The translations under genes and the position numbers were made by a program. A stretch of 38,478 nucleotides of DNA. Source: Clostridiales bacterium (GTDB lineage: Bacteria > Bacillota > Clostridia > TANB77 > CAG-508). How positions within the stretch are numbered: position 1 is the stretch's first letter; each line of letters opens with the position of its first letter. This document shows positions 17,346 to 28,821 of the stretch, piece after piece. Location: assembly GCA_015056485.1 (NCBI GenBank), contig SVGD01000014.1:1-38478 (forward strand), given 5' to 3'. The notes below the pieces were generated by a model that was given only the letters and a program-made list of their open reading frames with translations, searched no databases and had not been told where the DNA came from.

Positions 17346-18671
17346 TTATAATTCTTCATATTTTACTTTTAGATTTTCATCAACAGTTACAATGTATTCT
17401 TTTCTCCCTACAAAGTCCCTGTCTTTAACATTATTATAAAAATTAAATGTTAATTTTGACTTTCCACTTCTTTTAGGAATTATAAAGACTTCAATTTCTG
17501 TTTCTTCAATTCCATATTTTACTGTAGGATTTTTTATTTCGAGAATTTCATTATTTTCAATTTCACTATCATAAATAACCTTTCCTGTAATAGTAAAGTT
17601 TATTCTTTCATATTTATTTATTTTAATAAAATCAAGTCCTGCTCTTTCTAATCCATCAATTTTTATTACATATTCAGTTGGGTTATTATTTAATAAATCT
17701 TTTACCAAATATTTTTCATTTCCATTTATTATAGCATAAACATAGTCGCTCTTTATACTTGAAAAATAATACTCGTACAATTCATCTTCATAAAATTTTT
17801 CTAATGCTTGATCTGTTGCTTTCGCTTCGTCAATTATCTGTATATTAAAATTATATTTAGCAGTATGCTCATCTAGAGCTTTATTATAGAATTTTTCTCT
17901 TACCTTTATTAAAAGAGCAAATAAACAAATAACCATAAATACAATTACTGATATTATTATGATTTGCTTTTTATTAACTTCATTTTTTTCTAATAAAAAT
18001 ATATTCCTTATTAAGTTTTTTACTGATTTTATTTGTAATATTAAATACATTATAAACGCTCCTGATGTATTTAATATTATATCATCTATATCACAACTAC
18101 CAGAAAAAGTAATAAATTGCAATAATTCAATTCCCAATGTAATACATACTATTGTAATTAAATATTTTTTTGTATTATTCATTTTCTTAAATATCAAAGG
18201 TAGGAAAAAGGCAAATGGCATTAAACACACAACATTTCCTAACAAATTGTAAAATATTGTTGATGTTGATGTTAATGATGAAAACATATCTGATATATAT
18301 CCACCTATTGTTTTGAAAGGCACTAAATTTAATGAATTATCAATATAAATATTCAACATTTCAGAATTCCAATTCATTAAGTTAAAACCATTTCTTCCCC
18401 ACATAGAATCAAATAAAGTTAATGTTATAAGTAAAACTAAATATAATGTAAAAAATATCCATAAGTTTATTTTCATTAATTTGTTATTATTAGTAGTTTT
18501 AGACCATATCATACCACCTATAAATAAAAACAAACAACATCCACACAACAAAAACAATCTTCCCATTTCTGATAAAGATATGCGTGGCAGAATTTCAGTA
18601 ACACCATATAGCAATAAAAAACCTATTGCTATTACATAAAATAAAATTGATATAATCTTTTTTGTTTTCAT
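17346..18671 (-). CDS. VanZ-like membrane protein, 441 aa
   Basis: N-terminal membrane domain with at least six helices. It has the VanZ-type pattern NLVPFKTIGGY, NLLGNVVCLMPFAFFLPL and a late CDIDDIILNTSGAFIMY. VanZ-like proteins are linked to glycopeptide tolerance and cell-envelope stress, but the substrate is unknown. Residues about 240-441 add a further helix and a large extracytoplasmic beta-rich region absent from short VanZ proteins. Start ATG 18671 is behind AAGGAG. Being next to two membrane-anchored XRE regulators suggests a regulated envelope cargo module. Confidence 0.75.
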   Translation of the reverse strand: MKTKKIISILFYVIAIGFLLLYGVTEILPRISLSEMGRLFLLCGCCLFLFIGGMIWSKTTNNNKLMKINLWIFFTLYLVLLITLTLFDSMWGRNGFNLMNWNSEMLNIYIDNSLNLVPFKTIGGYISDMFSSLTSTSTIFYNLLGNVVCLMPFAFFLPLIFKKMNNTKKYLITIVCITLGIELLQFITFSGSCDIDDIILNTSGAFIMYLILQIKSVKNLIRNIFLLEKNEVNKKQIIIISVIVFMVICLFALLIKVREKFYNKALDEHTAKYNFNIQIIDEAKATDQALEKFYEDELYEYYFSSIKSDYVYAIINGNEKYLVKDLLNNNPTEYVIKIDGLERAGLDFIKINKYERINFTITGKVIYDSEIENNEILEIKNPTVKYGIEETEIEVFIIPKRSGKSKLTFNFYNNVKDRDFVGRKEYIVTVDENLKVKYEEL

Positions 18672-18712
18672 TATATTTCTCCTTACATATTATTTTTTTC
18701 ATTGATTTTATA

Positions 18713-19354
18713 TTATTTAGCTTCAATAATAGCTCCACTCCATTTAAAAGATTCAATCCAATAGCGAGTTCCTATAAAACGGATTTTTTCTTCAATAATT
18801 CCATATTCTTTATGTTCATATTTAACATCAAACTCAAGAAATATTTGTCTATCTTCCCACTCTGCATTTTGACTTCCTCGTATTGCTTCAATGGAAATAA
18901 TCTTTTCCTTTTCTTCTCCCATACCATTCAAAAAAGATTGTGTTAATTCCTTATTATATTTATCAAAAATCCAAGTAACATATCCCCCACTACAAGCACC
19001 AGAATCCCAATCAACAGGTCTAGTATGAATATACCAAACTACACCAAAAATTATAGTTAAAAATAATAAAATAATAATTGATAGAATAATAATCTTTTTA
19101 TGTTTTTTTGATAATTTATTTTTTGAATTTTTAGTATAATTATCATCAAAAGATTCTTTCTTTCCAGAAGCAATATATTCAACAGTAGAATTTAATAATT
19201 TTGCAAGTTGAATGATATTATCTGTGTCTGGACTAGATAAATCCTTTTCCCATTTTGATACAGCTTGTCGAGATACATCTAATTGTTCTGCAACATATTC
19301 TTGTGAATAATTTAATTGTTTTCTTAATGTTCTAATACGATTTCCAATAGTCAT
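18713..19354 (-). CDS. XRE-family regulator with membrane anchor (1)
   Basis: A 213-residue protein. The N-terminal 60 residues form an XRE helix-turn-helix (RIRTLRKQLNYSQEYVAEQL, then SRQAVSKWEKDLSSPDTDNI). A membrane helix follows at about residues 88-108 (IIILSIIILLFLTIIFGVVW), then an extracytoplasmic domain of about 100 residues starting with a cysteine. This layout suggests a membrane-bound regulator that senses the outside and represses or activates from the membrane. The gene starts at ATG 19354. It may act on the VanZ-like gene immediately downstream (42 bases). Confidence 0.8.
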   Translation of the reverse strand: MTIGNRIRTLRKQLNYSQEYVAEQLDVSRQAVSKWEKDLSSPDTDNIIQLAKLLNSTVEYIASGKKESFDDNYTKNSKNKLSKKHKKIIILSIIILLFLTIIFGVVWYIHTRPVDWDSGACSGGYVTWIFDKYNKELTQSFLNGMGEEKEKIISIEAIRGSQNAEWEDRQIFLEFDVKYEHKEYGIIEEKIRFIGTRYWIESFKWSGAIIEAK

Positions 19355-19415
19355 AATAACTACCCCCTTTTGTGATAATTATATAAAAATTATTGATTAC
19401 ATTCTACCAACTATT

Positions 19416-19431
19416 TGTCAACTTTTGGTTG
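19416..19431 (-). promoter_or_regulatory. Putative -35 box and dyad upstream of XRE gene 1
   Basis: A perfect TTGACA at 19416-19421 overlaps a CAAC-TTTTG-GTTG dyad (19419-19431). A further CAAC lies just downstream. No good -10 is found at standard spacing, so the promoter is tentative. The dyad could be the binding site of the XRE protein. Confidence 0.35.
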
Positions 19432-19462
19432 CATTTAAATAATTTTCTATAAAATTTGTAAT

Positions 19463-20224
19463 TTATTGTTCTACTAGTAATTTTGATTTTTGTAATATTT
19501 CTTGTAATTCATCTTGATTTAATTTTTTAATTTTATTTAATGACACATCTGTATAATATACCTTTATTTTTTCTTTACAATCTAGTATGTCTTTTATATC
19601 TATAGTAAATCTTGCTTTAAATTTTACATCTTCTCCATTACTTAATTGTGCAAAACTATCCCAGCTCTCCCAATGACTACGAATTTTATTTTGTAAAAGA
19701 ATTTTATTAGTAAAGAAAATTAAAGTTTCTGTTTCTGTATTGATTTGTTCATAGTCTGCACTAACAACACTCAATCCATTAATCTCATATATTATAGTGT
19801 CATCTATAATTTCACATTTCATTATTCTTTCATCATAATCAACATTTGTTTCAATATTTTGATAAACTCCAAATAAAACTTTACAAGTTAAAAATAATAA
19901 TATTAAAATAAGAAATATTAAAATTATTTTATTCTTTGATTTTCTATTCTTATCTGCAACTTTTACCATACTTACAATATTTTCATTTGCTTTCTCTTGG
20001 TAATTATCTTGTGTTAATTTTTCTCCACTTAATAATTCGTTCACACTAATGTCTAGTTCATCACACAAATCAATCATAATTGAAGCATCTGGTAATCCTT
20101 TTCCTGTCTCCCATTTTGATACAGCCTTATCAGTAATACCTAATTTTTCTGCTAATTGCAACTGAGTAAGTTTTTTATTTCTTCTGCACTCTGCAATAAA
20201 ACTTCCTATTCTTTCTTGATCCAT
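19463..20224 (-). CDS. XRE-family regulator with membrane anchor (2)
   Basis: A 253-residue homologue of the same architecture as its neighbour. The HTH is at residues 5-60 (FIAECRRNKKLTQLQLAEKL, then TDKAVSKWETGKGLPDASIM). A membrane helix lies at about residues 100-118 (IILIFLILILLFLTCKVLFG), followed by an extracytoplasmic domain of about 135 residues. Start ATG 20224 follows AAAGGAGG. Its own promoter region contains two palindromes, consistent with autoregulation. Confidence 0.82.
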   Translation of the reverse strand: MDQERIGSFIAECRRNKKLTQLQLAEKLGITDKAVSKWETGKGLPDASIMIDLCDELDISVNELLSGEKLTQDNYQEKANENIVSMVKVADKNRKSKNKIILIFLILILLFLTCKVLFGVYQNIETNVDYDERIMKCEIIDDTIIYEINGLSVVSADYEQINTETETLIFFTNKILLQNKIRSHWESWDSFAQLSNGEDVKFKARFTIDIKDILDCKEKIKVYYTDVSLNKIKKLNQDELQEILQKSKLLVEQ

Positions 20225-20253
20225 ATTTTTCCTCCTTTTAATTATTTGTAATT

Positions 20254-20282
20254 ATTATAATTAAAAGATTTCATATAATGAA
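20254..20282 (-). promoter_or_regulatory. Promoter of XRE gene 2
   Basis: TATAAT at 20254-20259 and TTCATT at 20277-20282 with a 17-base spacer. The first palindrome (20285-20295) lies directly upstream of the -35. Confidence 0.55.
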
Positions 20283-20284
20283 CT

Positions 20285-20328
20285 TACTATTAGTAGAGTT
20301 TCATAATTCTTCTTATCTACTAATAGTA
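20285..20328 (-). promoter_or_regulatory. Tandem 11-bp palindromic operators
   Basis: TACTATTAGTA (+ strand 20285-20295) and TACTAATAGTA (20318-20328), each with a perfect 5-bp arm and a single central base. Their centres are 33 bp apart, about three helical turns. Both are followed by the extended AACTCTACTA half site on the minus strand. Site of a dimeric XRE repressor by inference. Confidence 0.6.
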
Positions 20329-20365
20329 GAGTTAAAAAAATTGCTATTTATAAGAATAATATCAT

Positions 20366-20400
20366 AAAAGCAGATAATTATCAATAAACTATCTGCTTTT
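20366..20400. terminator. Terminator after the 207-aa gene
   Basis: An 11-bp perfect stem AAAAGCAGATA/TATCTGCTTTT with a 13-base loop. The U-run is only four on either strand, so it may be weak or bidirectional. Confidence 0.6.
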
Positions 20401-20407
20401 ACAATAC

Positions 20408-21031
20408 TTATTCAATGCCTTCTTTTATTCCTAGTTTAAAAGAATGTTTTATTTCTATACATCTTTGCTTGTCTTCTAATCTTACTACTTTTATAAGAGC
20501 TTTTATTTCATCTTTATTAAGTTTTTTAATATCATCATTTTCTAATAAATCTCTTAATTTAGGATATTCATTTAATAACCTTTGTTCTTCATCTATACTA
20601 TTCTTATATTCTTTATTTTTGTATAAAACATTAACTTTATATCTCTCCAAAAACTCACTATAATCTGTATCATAGTTATCAAAAAACTTATGATTAAAAG
20701 CAATATTGTTTTCTTTCACTTTGTTTTCAGCTAGTTCATGTTTTAAAACAAAACCATCTACTATACCTAATTTATAGTATTCCTTTCCAAAGATTTCTGC
20801 ATAACTTAATAGTTGCTTATAGATTTCTTCTTGTTCCTTTGAAACAAAATCGTAATGTTTTTGATCTATAGTTTTTAGAATTGCATCAAATCTATTGCCA
20901 ATATCTTCAATGTATTCTTCTCCTGCTTTTTTTGCTTTCATAAGTTCTGTTTCAAAATCTTCGCACCTACTATTATATAATTCATCTAGCAGTGGTGCTT
21001 GAAATAGTTTTTTTAATTTATCAAATTCCAT
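20408..21031 (-). CDS. Hypothetical protein, 207 aa
   Basis: Helical, charged and soluble; no signal or membrane segment. It begins MEFDKLKKLFQAPLLDELYN with the Shine-Dalgarno AGGAGG at a good distance from ATG 21031. Similar-sized helical proteins occur after the methylase/helicase gene in other ICEs, but I cannot assign a family. The gene ends just before a hairpin, so it closes the operon that starts with the giant gene. Confidence 0.65.
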   Translation of the reverse strand: MEFDKLKKLFQAPLLDELYNSRCEDFETELMKAKKAGEEYIEDIGNRFDAILKTIDQKHYDFVSKEQEEIYKQLLSYAEIFGKEYYKLGIVDGFVLKHELAENKVKENNIAFNHKFFDNYDTDYSEFLERYKVNVLYKNKEYKNSIDEEQRLLNEYPKLRDLLENDDIKKLNKDEIKALIKVVRLEDKQRCIEIKHSFKLGIKEGIE

Positions 21032-21090
21032 ATTTCATACCTCCTGCTGCTATTGTATATATAATTGTATTTTTTTGTAAAATGTGCGAT

Positions 21091-24000
21091 TTATCTGAAA
21101 TCATTTCTATCGTAGTCTTGACATTCTCTTTCTACATTTTCTTCATCCAAACTTTCCATCGGCTCATCATCTATAATTTCACTTTTTTCCTTTTCATTTA
21201 GATTTAATAAAGCATTGATATTATTTAATTTTTCTGTTTTTTCTTTCAGCTCGTCTTCCTTTTCAAATGGTATATTAACATCAACTTTTGCATTTTCAAA
21301 TTGTTTTTCAAGATTTTCTAGCTCTTCTTTTCTTTTTTCTAATTCTTTATTCATATCTTTTATTACATTGTCTATTCTTGTAATATTACCAAATATATCT
21401 GTTCCTAAATCAACTTTATAAGAAACACTTGATTTTAATTTTAATCTAAATTCTCCCCTAAAAGTGTCTAATTCTAGTAACATTTTCAAACCTCTGTATT
21501 CTCCTATTTCTTCTAAATCTGCAGTATGTTTGTTTTTGCATAATTCAAGTAACTCTGTTCCTGCTGCTTCTTTATTTTTATATTCTTTGCCTTTAAGAAT
21601 CATTGGAGAAAATTTTTCTTCTTCATCTATTTTTGTTTTTTGTTCAACAACAACAATATCATTTTCAATTCCTTTTATAATATCTTGTGTTTTCTTTATC
21701 TCTACTGGGTAATATTTGGCTATTAAATCTTCTAGTCTATAAATTTGACTTAAATAGTTTTGTTTTAATAGTTTTAATTTTGCTACTTGTGTATCTAATT
21801 CTGTTTTTTCTACTATTAGGGGGTTTCCTGCTGCTAATGCTTTAATTTCTGCATAAGACAATGCTTTTTCATCTATATCTTCTGCAGATCTTACTATTGC
21901 TTTTGATGTCATAATTTGAGAAATAAACTTTTGCTTATTTTCAACTAATTGATATAAATAAGCATCAAATGTTCCTTCTGTTACATAAGTGTATATATCA
22001 ATTTCTGGGTTTTCATTTCCTTGTCTTATTCCCCTTCCATTTCTTTGTGTTAAATCTGCAGGTCTCCACGGACAGTCTAAATGGTGCATAGCAATTATTT
22101 TATTTTGAACATTTGTACCTGCTCCCATTTTAGCAGTAGAGCCTATTAAAATTCTTACATCTCCGTTACGAACTTTTGTAAACAATTCTTTTTTCTTGCT
22201 CTCATTATCTGCTTCGTGTATAAATGCTATTTCTTCAGATGGTATTCCTTTTGCAATTAACTTGTTTCTAACATCATCATATACATTAAACTTACCATCT
22301 CCTCTTGGTGTAGATAAATCACAAAAAACTAATTGCGTTAATTTCTTTTCTTTGGTTTCGTCCCAAATTCTGTATAAATTGTTTGCACACAAATTTACTT
22401 TGCTGCCTTCAAAATCTGGTAAAATTTCATTTATCATTCTTTGGTCTAATGCTAGTTTTCTACCTTCATTTGTTATTTTAAGCATATTATCTTCATAAGG
22501 ACTAACTTCTTTTTTCCTTATCTTTTCAGCTCGTTCTCCTAAACCTTTTACCATTTGTTTTTGTATATCACTCGGCTTTGCTGTAATTGTATGAAAATTA
22601 GCTTTTGGAACTGGTAAATTTAAAGTGTCTGCCGTTTGAATATCTGCTGTTTCTTTAAACATAGCCATTAGCTCTGGTAAATTATAAAATTTAGCAAATC
22701 TTGTCTTTGCCCTATAACCTGTCCCTTCTGGTGTTAGTTCTATTGCTGTTACAGTTTCTCCAAATGTAGAAGCCCAAGAATCAAATTGTAATAAATCTCT
22801 TTCTTCTAATTCTGCATATTGTAAATAACGCTGCATAGTGTAAAGTTCAACCATACTATTTGATACTGGAGTCCCAGTTGCAAAAACAATTCCTTTTCCA
22901 CCTGTTAATTCATCTAAATATTGACATTTCATAAACAAGTCAGAGCTTTTTTGAGCTTCTGTTTGTGCTATACCTCCAACATTACGCATTTTTGTATATA
23001 AAAATAAATTCTTAAAATAATGTGCTTCATCTACAAACAGTCTATCAACACCTAATTGCTCAAATGTTATTACATCATCTTTTTTACTTTGATCATTTAA
23101 TTTCTTTAATTTTTCTTCCAATTTCTTTTTGCTTTTTTCCATTTGTTTTATAGAATAATACTCTGCATCATTATCTCGCATATCACTTATTCCATAACTC
23201 ATATCTCTAATTTGTTTTTCTAATATTCTTTCTTGTCTTTCCTTTGACATTTGTATTTTTTCAAATTGCGAATGTCCCAAGATTATAGCATCATATTCTC
23301 CTGTTGCTATTTTACTGCAAAATTTCTTTCTATTATTAGTAGCAAAATCTTTTTTTGTTGTAACTAAAATATTTGCAGAAGGGTATAACTGTAAAAACTC
23401 ACTTGCAAATTGTTCAACTATATGGTTTGGAACAACAAACAATGATTTATTACAAAGACCTATTCTTTTACTTTCCATAGCTCCTGCAACCATTTCAAAT
23501 GTTTTTCCTGCTCCAACTTCGTGTGCTAATAAAGTATTTCCACCATATAAAATCCTAGCAATAGCATTTACTTGATGTTTTCTTAACTTTATTTCTGGAT
23601 TTATACCTCCAAAACTTATATATTCTCCGTTATATTCTCTTGGTTTTATACAATTAAATTTTTCGTTATATGTTTTTGTTAATCTTTCTCTACGCTCTTG
23701 ATCTTTCCAAATCCACTCTTCAAATTTGCTTTTAATAAGTTCTTGTTTTCCCTGTGCTATTGCAGTTTCCTTCGTATTTAAAACTTTTTCTTCTTTTCCA
23801 TCAAGATTTATTTTCGTATCAAATATTCTTACATCTTTTAAATTTAATGTTTGCTCGATAATCTTATATGCGTTTATTCTATTTGTCCCATAAGTTGTAT
23901 TTGCTCTTTGATTATATCTATCTTCACTTTTTCCAGATATGTTCCAGTCAGAAGTATATTGAGAATAACTTACTTTTATTTTTTCTCTATTGTAATAACT

Positions 24001-27000
24001 AGGCTCTAACAATTCATATATAAATTGTTCTATATCTCGTGGTGGTATCCAAGTCGCACCTAGCCTTACACTTATTTCACTCGCAGATAAATCCTTTATT
24101 TTTACTTTTTCAAGTGCCTTAACATTTATTTCATATTCTTTGTTAGTAGTTGCAAATTGCTTTGCTATTTTTAATTTTTCTCTTACATTTCCAGAAAGAT
24201 ATTCATCAGCAGTAACATATATATCTTGCATGGGATCTTTATATATGCTCCCCTCTAATTCTTTAACAAGTTCTGCTTCTGTTTTCCCTGTTAATGATGA
24301 CATATACTCTATATCAACCATAGCTTTCTCTTGAATAGATAAAATTAAAGCGTCTATTGCGTTTTCTGCAACCGACACTACTCTATTAGGCTTTATTGTT
24401 CTTTTATAGAACATATCTGCTTTTCTTTTAAATTCTTTCTTATCATCTACAATTTCTAATGAACACAACAAATAATAACTGTCATCTTCCGAAAATGCTT
24501 TTTCGTTTGCTCTACTATTTATAGTTCCATATTTTTTAGTGAAATTATCATATAAATTATTTAATTTCCTTTGTTCTTCCTTTATACTTTCTTCTGCTGC
24601 ATCATCTGTTTGCAATTCTATTAAATTCCTTACACAATCACGAATTGCTATCATACCTTTAATTCTACTAACTGTTGTTAAAGGTAAATCTTGATAATAC
24701 ATTCTACTATTTTGCCTATAATAAATTTTTTCATCTACTATTGTATATGAAAAATTCCTTACACTTGAATCTGCAGGAATACTGATTTCTTCTTCATCAT
24801 CTAAATCATCTATTTGATAATCTTCCATTTCTGAATTTATATTGTTTATAGCATTATCAAGTAATGTTTCTAAACTGTTTTCGCTATATGGAACACAAGT
24901 TGAATCAAATCCATATTGAGTAGATTTCATTTCCATTTTTCCTAGTATCATTTCTGGGTGTTCAACGAAATACTTATTCATTTTTATATTGTTTTCATTT
25001 TCTTCAAGTTGTACCCAATCATCTTCAAAATCTACTACTTTATCTCTTTTCTTTAAGAATATAATATCTGCTGTAACCTCTGTTCCAGCATTTTTCTTAA
25101 AAGTATTATTTGGTAATCTTATTGCTCCTATGAGTTCTGCTCTTTGAGAAATATATTTTCTTACACTATCATTTTCTTTATCTAATGTTCCTTTTGATGT
25201 AATAAATGCAATAACACCATTTGGTCTTACTTTATCAAGTGTCTTTGCGAAGAAATAATCGTGTATTAAAAATCTATTTTTATCATATCTTTTGTCTGAT
25301 AATTTATAATCTCCAAAAGGAACATTTCCTACTGCAACATCAAAAAACGAATCTGGCATTTCTACTTCTTCAAAGCCTTTTACAGCTATTGTATTTTTTT
25401 GATAAAGTTGTCTTGCTATTTTCCCAGAAATTGTATCTATTTCAACACCATATATCTTACACTCATCAAGAGTATTTGGAAGCATTCCTAAAAAGTTCCC
25501 TACTCCGACACGAAGGCTCTAAAATGTTACCCCTTTGTAATCCCATTTTTTCTAATGCTTTATATATAGATTTTATTACTATTGGTGGCGTATAAAAAGC
25601 TGTTAGTGTTGATTGTCTTGCTTCTTTATATTCTTTTTCAGTTAGTAAAGATTTTAATTCTTCATATTCCTTTGACCAACTAGAATTATTGCTATCAAAA
25701 GCATCTGGTATACCACCCCACCCAATATATTGTGATAATATTTGTTGTTCTTCTGGAGTCGCATATCTATTTTCTTCTTCACATTTTTTTAAAACTTTTA
25801 TAGCTTCAATATTTCTTCTATATTTTTCTCTTGGTGTCCCTTCTCCCAAGCTATTATCTGTTATTTTATAATTGTTTCTTTCAGATAAAGGTATTTCAGG
25901 GTGTAAGTCAAAATATTCAATTTTATTTCTTCTTTTCCTTTTTATATTAGCAACTATCGGTTTATCTTCAACAATGTCTTGTTGTGGCTCTTCTACTTCA
26001 TAATTTGTTACCAAAGCATTTGCTAAATGCTTAAAATAGTCTAATACATCTCCATTAGCAAAATCTATTTTTACTATTGTATCTTTAATCTTCTCTTGTT
26101 CTTCTCTTGATGTAACTTTTATTGTTTCTACAATATTACCTATTTCAAAATTATGAATATTATTATTGCTTTCTAATGTTATTATTTCATTTAAGTCAAT
26201 TCCTTTTTCTTCTATAAAAGTATCTAACCATTTATTAAATGACTCATCTTCAATAGTATCTTCATTTTCTGCTATTTCTTCAAGTCCATCTATTCTGTTA
26301 TTCTTTTTTAAATGTTCATTATATGGATTTTCTTTTGCTTTTCTATCAAATTCTTCATAATCCATCTCTTGCATAAATAAAGGAAATCTAACATCTGCAA
26401 GAGTAACTTTTCCTTTTGCTATATTTATAATTTCATATTCATCTGTTCCAATAAATACTCTATCAGCTAACTTATATATATAGTCTTCTTCAATTTCTTT
26501 TGTTTCTTCTCTTATATCAGTAGGATTTATTGTTATAGTTTCCTTATCTTCTAACCATTTTTTATATTGTTCTTTCTCTTTACTATTAAAGTATCTATCT
26601 CCACTAATTAACTCTCTTATTCTTTTTTCAGCTTGTAACCAAGTTATCCAATATATTTGTTCATTATCGCCTCTGCCTCGTGTAAGTCTTATTCCTTTAG
26701 GGCTATGATCTTCGCTTATTTTGCTACCAGATAATATTGAGCTTACTCCACCTATGCCATATTCATTTTTTAAAAATTCTGCATTTTCTTTGCTTGATAA
26801 ATTTTTAGTAAGTTGTTCATATATTCTAAATTTACCTTCTTCAATATGACTTCCTTGCTGCAATGTCTTATCTATTATTTCTTGTGGTAAAGAAAAAACA
26901 GAAGTATTATTTACTTCTGCTTGATTTATAATATCTATTTGTTCTTCTTCTGTATTAAACTTTATACTAGCATAATCTAATTCTCCAAGTATCATCATAG

Positions 27001-28534
27001 CTGTTAAATGTTCTGTAACAGAACTCCAATGACAAAAGTTTTCTTCTGTTCTGTGAAGATAATCGCCTTTCCATAAGTATAGTCCATTACTATATGTTTT
27101 ATGTCCCACACGAACATTATTATCATTTATAGTATATTCTGTATAAGCATCACTAAATATTTCAGATACATAATTTTTACACTTTTCCTTATCATCAATA
27201 TTTTCTTTTAAAAATTTTTTTATTTCTGCTATGTTCTTATTTATGTTTGGCGAATTTCTAATAATATCATTTATTGTTTCATCATCATAAAAACTTTTAA
27301 TATTACTTCTTTCATTGACATTATATTTTTTCCTTTCAGTTTGTTCTAAATGTAAATCAGTTCTCTCACTACTTGTTGTTCTGCTGTCTTTTGGTAGTTG
27401 TTCATTATTCCCACCCATTCCATCTGATTCGTTGCTTTCAGCTCTTCCGTTATTCCATTTTTCTTGGTCATTTCTTCCACTATTTGATTTATCATTTTCG
27501 TTGCTTTGTCTTGTATCTCTGTTAAGTGTTTCGCTAATTCTTTCTCCATTCTCATTATTGAATACTCTGCTTTCTTGTGATTTCTTAAGTATTCCATTCT
27601 CATTATTGCGTATTTCCCTGTTGGTATCTTCTCTTCCTCCATTATTATATTTGGAACTTGAATCCCATCTTTCACTTGGTATTGTATCTCGCTCATTTTC
27701 TTTACCTCCCTTAATATTTTTATCTTCAATATTAGAATACTCTTTATTTTCTTCTTCTGCAAATGTGCGATTTTTATTTTTTTCTTCAATTTTTAAATTT
27801 TTAATTGTAGTAGCAATTTCTCTTAATCCTACTTCTGCTATATCACTTGTTGCTGTTCCTAAAATTGTTGTAAGTTTTGTATTATTAAAATAATTTATAA
27901 ATTGATATTCACTTTTATCTATATATTCCTCTGCATTTAAACCACATCTTGTCATCATCATATATGCAACACTGCTCCATACAGTAGATATAAACATAGC
28001 TTCAATTTCAGAATCATCCTTACCATCTAGTAATGTACCTTTTGTATAATTCTTTATAGTTGCCATATAATCTTGAATACTGTCTGTTACCATATTATAT
28101 GATATTAAGATTATTGCCTTTCTTAAATCAACTTCTGCACCAATTTCTCCAAATTTATCTTCTAATGCTTCAATTACATCTTTTTCAAATTTTTCTTCTA
28201 CTGCCCAAAGTTTATATTCAGTTTTTCTGTAATTATGAGTATCAGATAAATCAAATACAAATCTTAATGGTAATTCACTATTTGGTTTTGCATATATAGC
28301 AATACCTTTTGCATTTTTATTTACCCATCTATGAGGTATAACTTTTGTGTTCCATTCTTGCATCTCTGCACAAGCAGTTGCTTCTGGCTTTTGTGCATAT
28401 ATAAGAACTTGGTCATCAAAATTATATTTAAAATTCCACGCAGCACTCTTTAAAAAGTTTGTCCACTTATCACTATCTTTTGTTATTTGCTTTACAGTAT
28501 CTTTATATAATTTTCTTACTTCAACAAATTTCAA
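21091..28534 (-). CDS. Giant DNA methylase/SNF2-type helicase, read through a +1 frameshift at CGG
   Basis: The combined frame is 2480 residues. The N terminus has an ArdC-like domain (YNFDDQVLIYAQKPEATACA, about residues 35-55). A central linker leads to YIGWGGIPDAF and the adenine methylase: AFYTPP, motif I EPSCGVGNF and motif IV NVPFG. The helicase follows: AHEVGAGKT (Walker A), VDEAHYFKN and QRNGRGIRQG. Frame 0 stops after SCRSRELF at residue 1022. Skipping the C of CGG (25505-25507) gives EPSCGVGNFLGMLPNTL and continues to 21091. The second part lacks a ribosome site, so it is not a separate gene. Start is TTG 28534 with AGGAGG 11 bases away. A role in DNA defence or element maintenance is inferred. 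Confidence 0.9.
25505..25507 (-). other. CGG +1 frameshift site in the methylase motif I
   Basis: Coding-strand context TCG TGT C GGA GTA GGG. Dropping the C at 25507 restores the motif I sequence CGVGNF; frame 0 ends 12 codons after the CGG. Confidence 0.88.
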
Positions 28535-28549
28535 TAATATTTACACCTC

Positions 28550-28768
28550 CTAACTTTGATCTGTAAAAAAGTCTAATAAACTTTTCTTTTCTATGGCTTC
28601 TTGCATTAACCATATTATCTCTATATCATTTAAAGTTAATTTATCATTATCTTTAATTTTCTTTAATTCATAAACTTTTAAATTTAAAATATCTTTTTCG
28701 TTAAGAACATTGATATTCCTTAATTTTCTTAATAATTTATTTTTTTGTATTGTAGTAATGTTTGCCAT
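28550..28768 (-). CDS. Small hypothetical protein, 72 aa
   Basis: A small basic protein (MANITTIQKNKLLRKLRNIN start). I use ATG 28768 because AAGGTGG lies three to four bases upstream; the longer frame has no ribosome site and would begin inside the terminator stem. It stops 16 bases before the giant methylase/helicase start and is probably its operon leader. Function unknown. Confidence 0.55.
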   Translation of the reverse strand: MANITTIQKNKLLRKLRNINVLNEKDILNLKVYELKKIKDNDKLTLNDIEIIWLMQEAIEKKSLLDFFTDQS

Positions 28769-28783
28769 TTTCCACCTTCTTTC

Positions 28784-28815
28784 AAAAGAAAAAGGTGGCT
28801 TCAAAATAAGCCACC
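28784..28815 (-). terminator. Terminator of the adhesin gene
   Basis: Perfect 8-bp stem GGTGGCTT/AAGCCACC with a 6-base loop and a T-rich tail (TTTTTCTTTT). It begins seven bases after the stop (28822) of the frameshift-restored adhesin, which supports the restored end as the true one. Confidence 0.85.
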
Positions 28816-28821
28816 CTTTAA

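Noticed and set aside
27346..27789. Minus-strand 147-codon frame within the methylase/helicase
   Set aside because: It is an alternate-frame shadow of a low-complexity region; the main frame is uninterrupted there.
27315..27893. Plus-strand open frame of 192 codons
   Set aside because: It is the antisense shadow of the charged linker of the methylase/helicase and has no ribosome site or recognisable sequence.
21091..28534. Two separate genes (1022 and 1464 residues) instead of one methylase/helicase
   Set aside because: The second frame has no usable ribosome site before its first ATG (25485), and methylase motif I is split exactly at the CGG. One gene with a +1 shift explains the family sequence.
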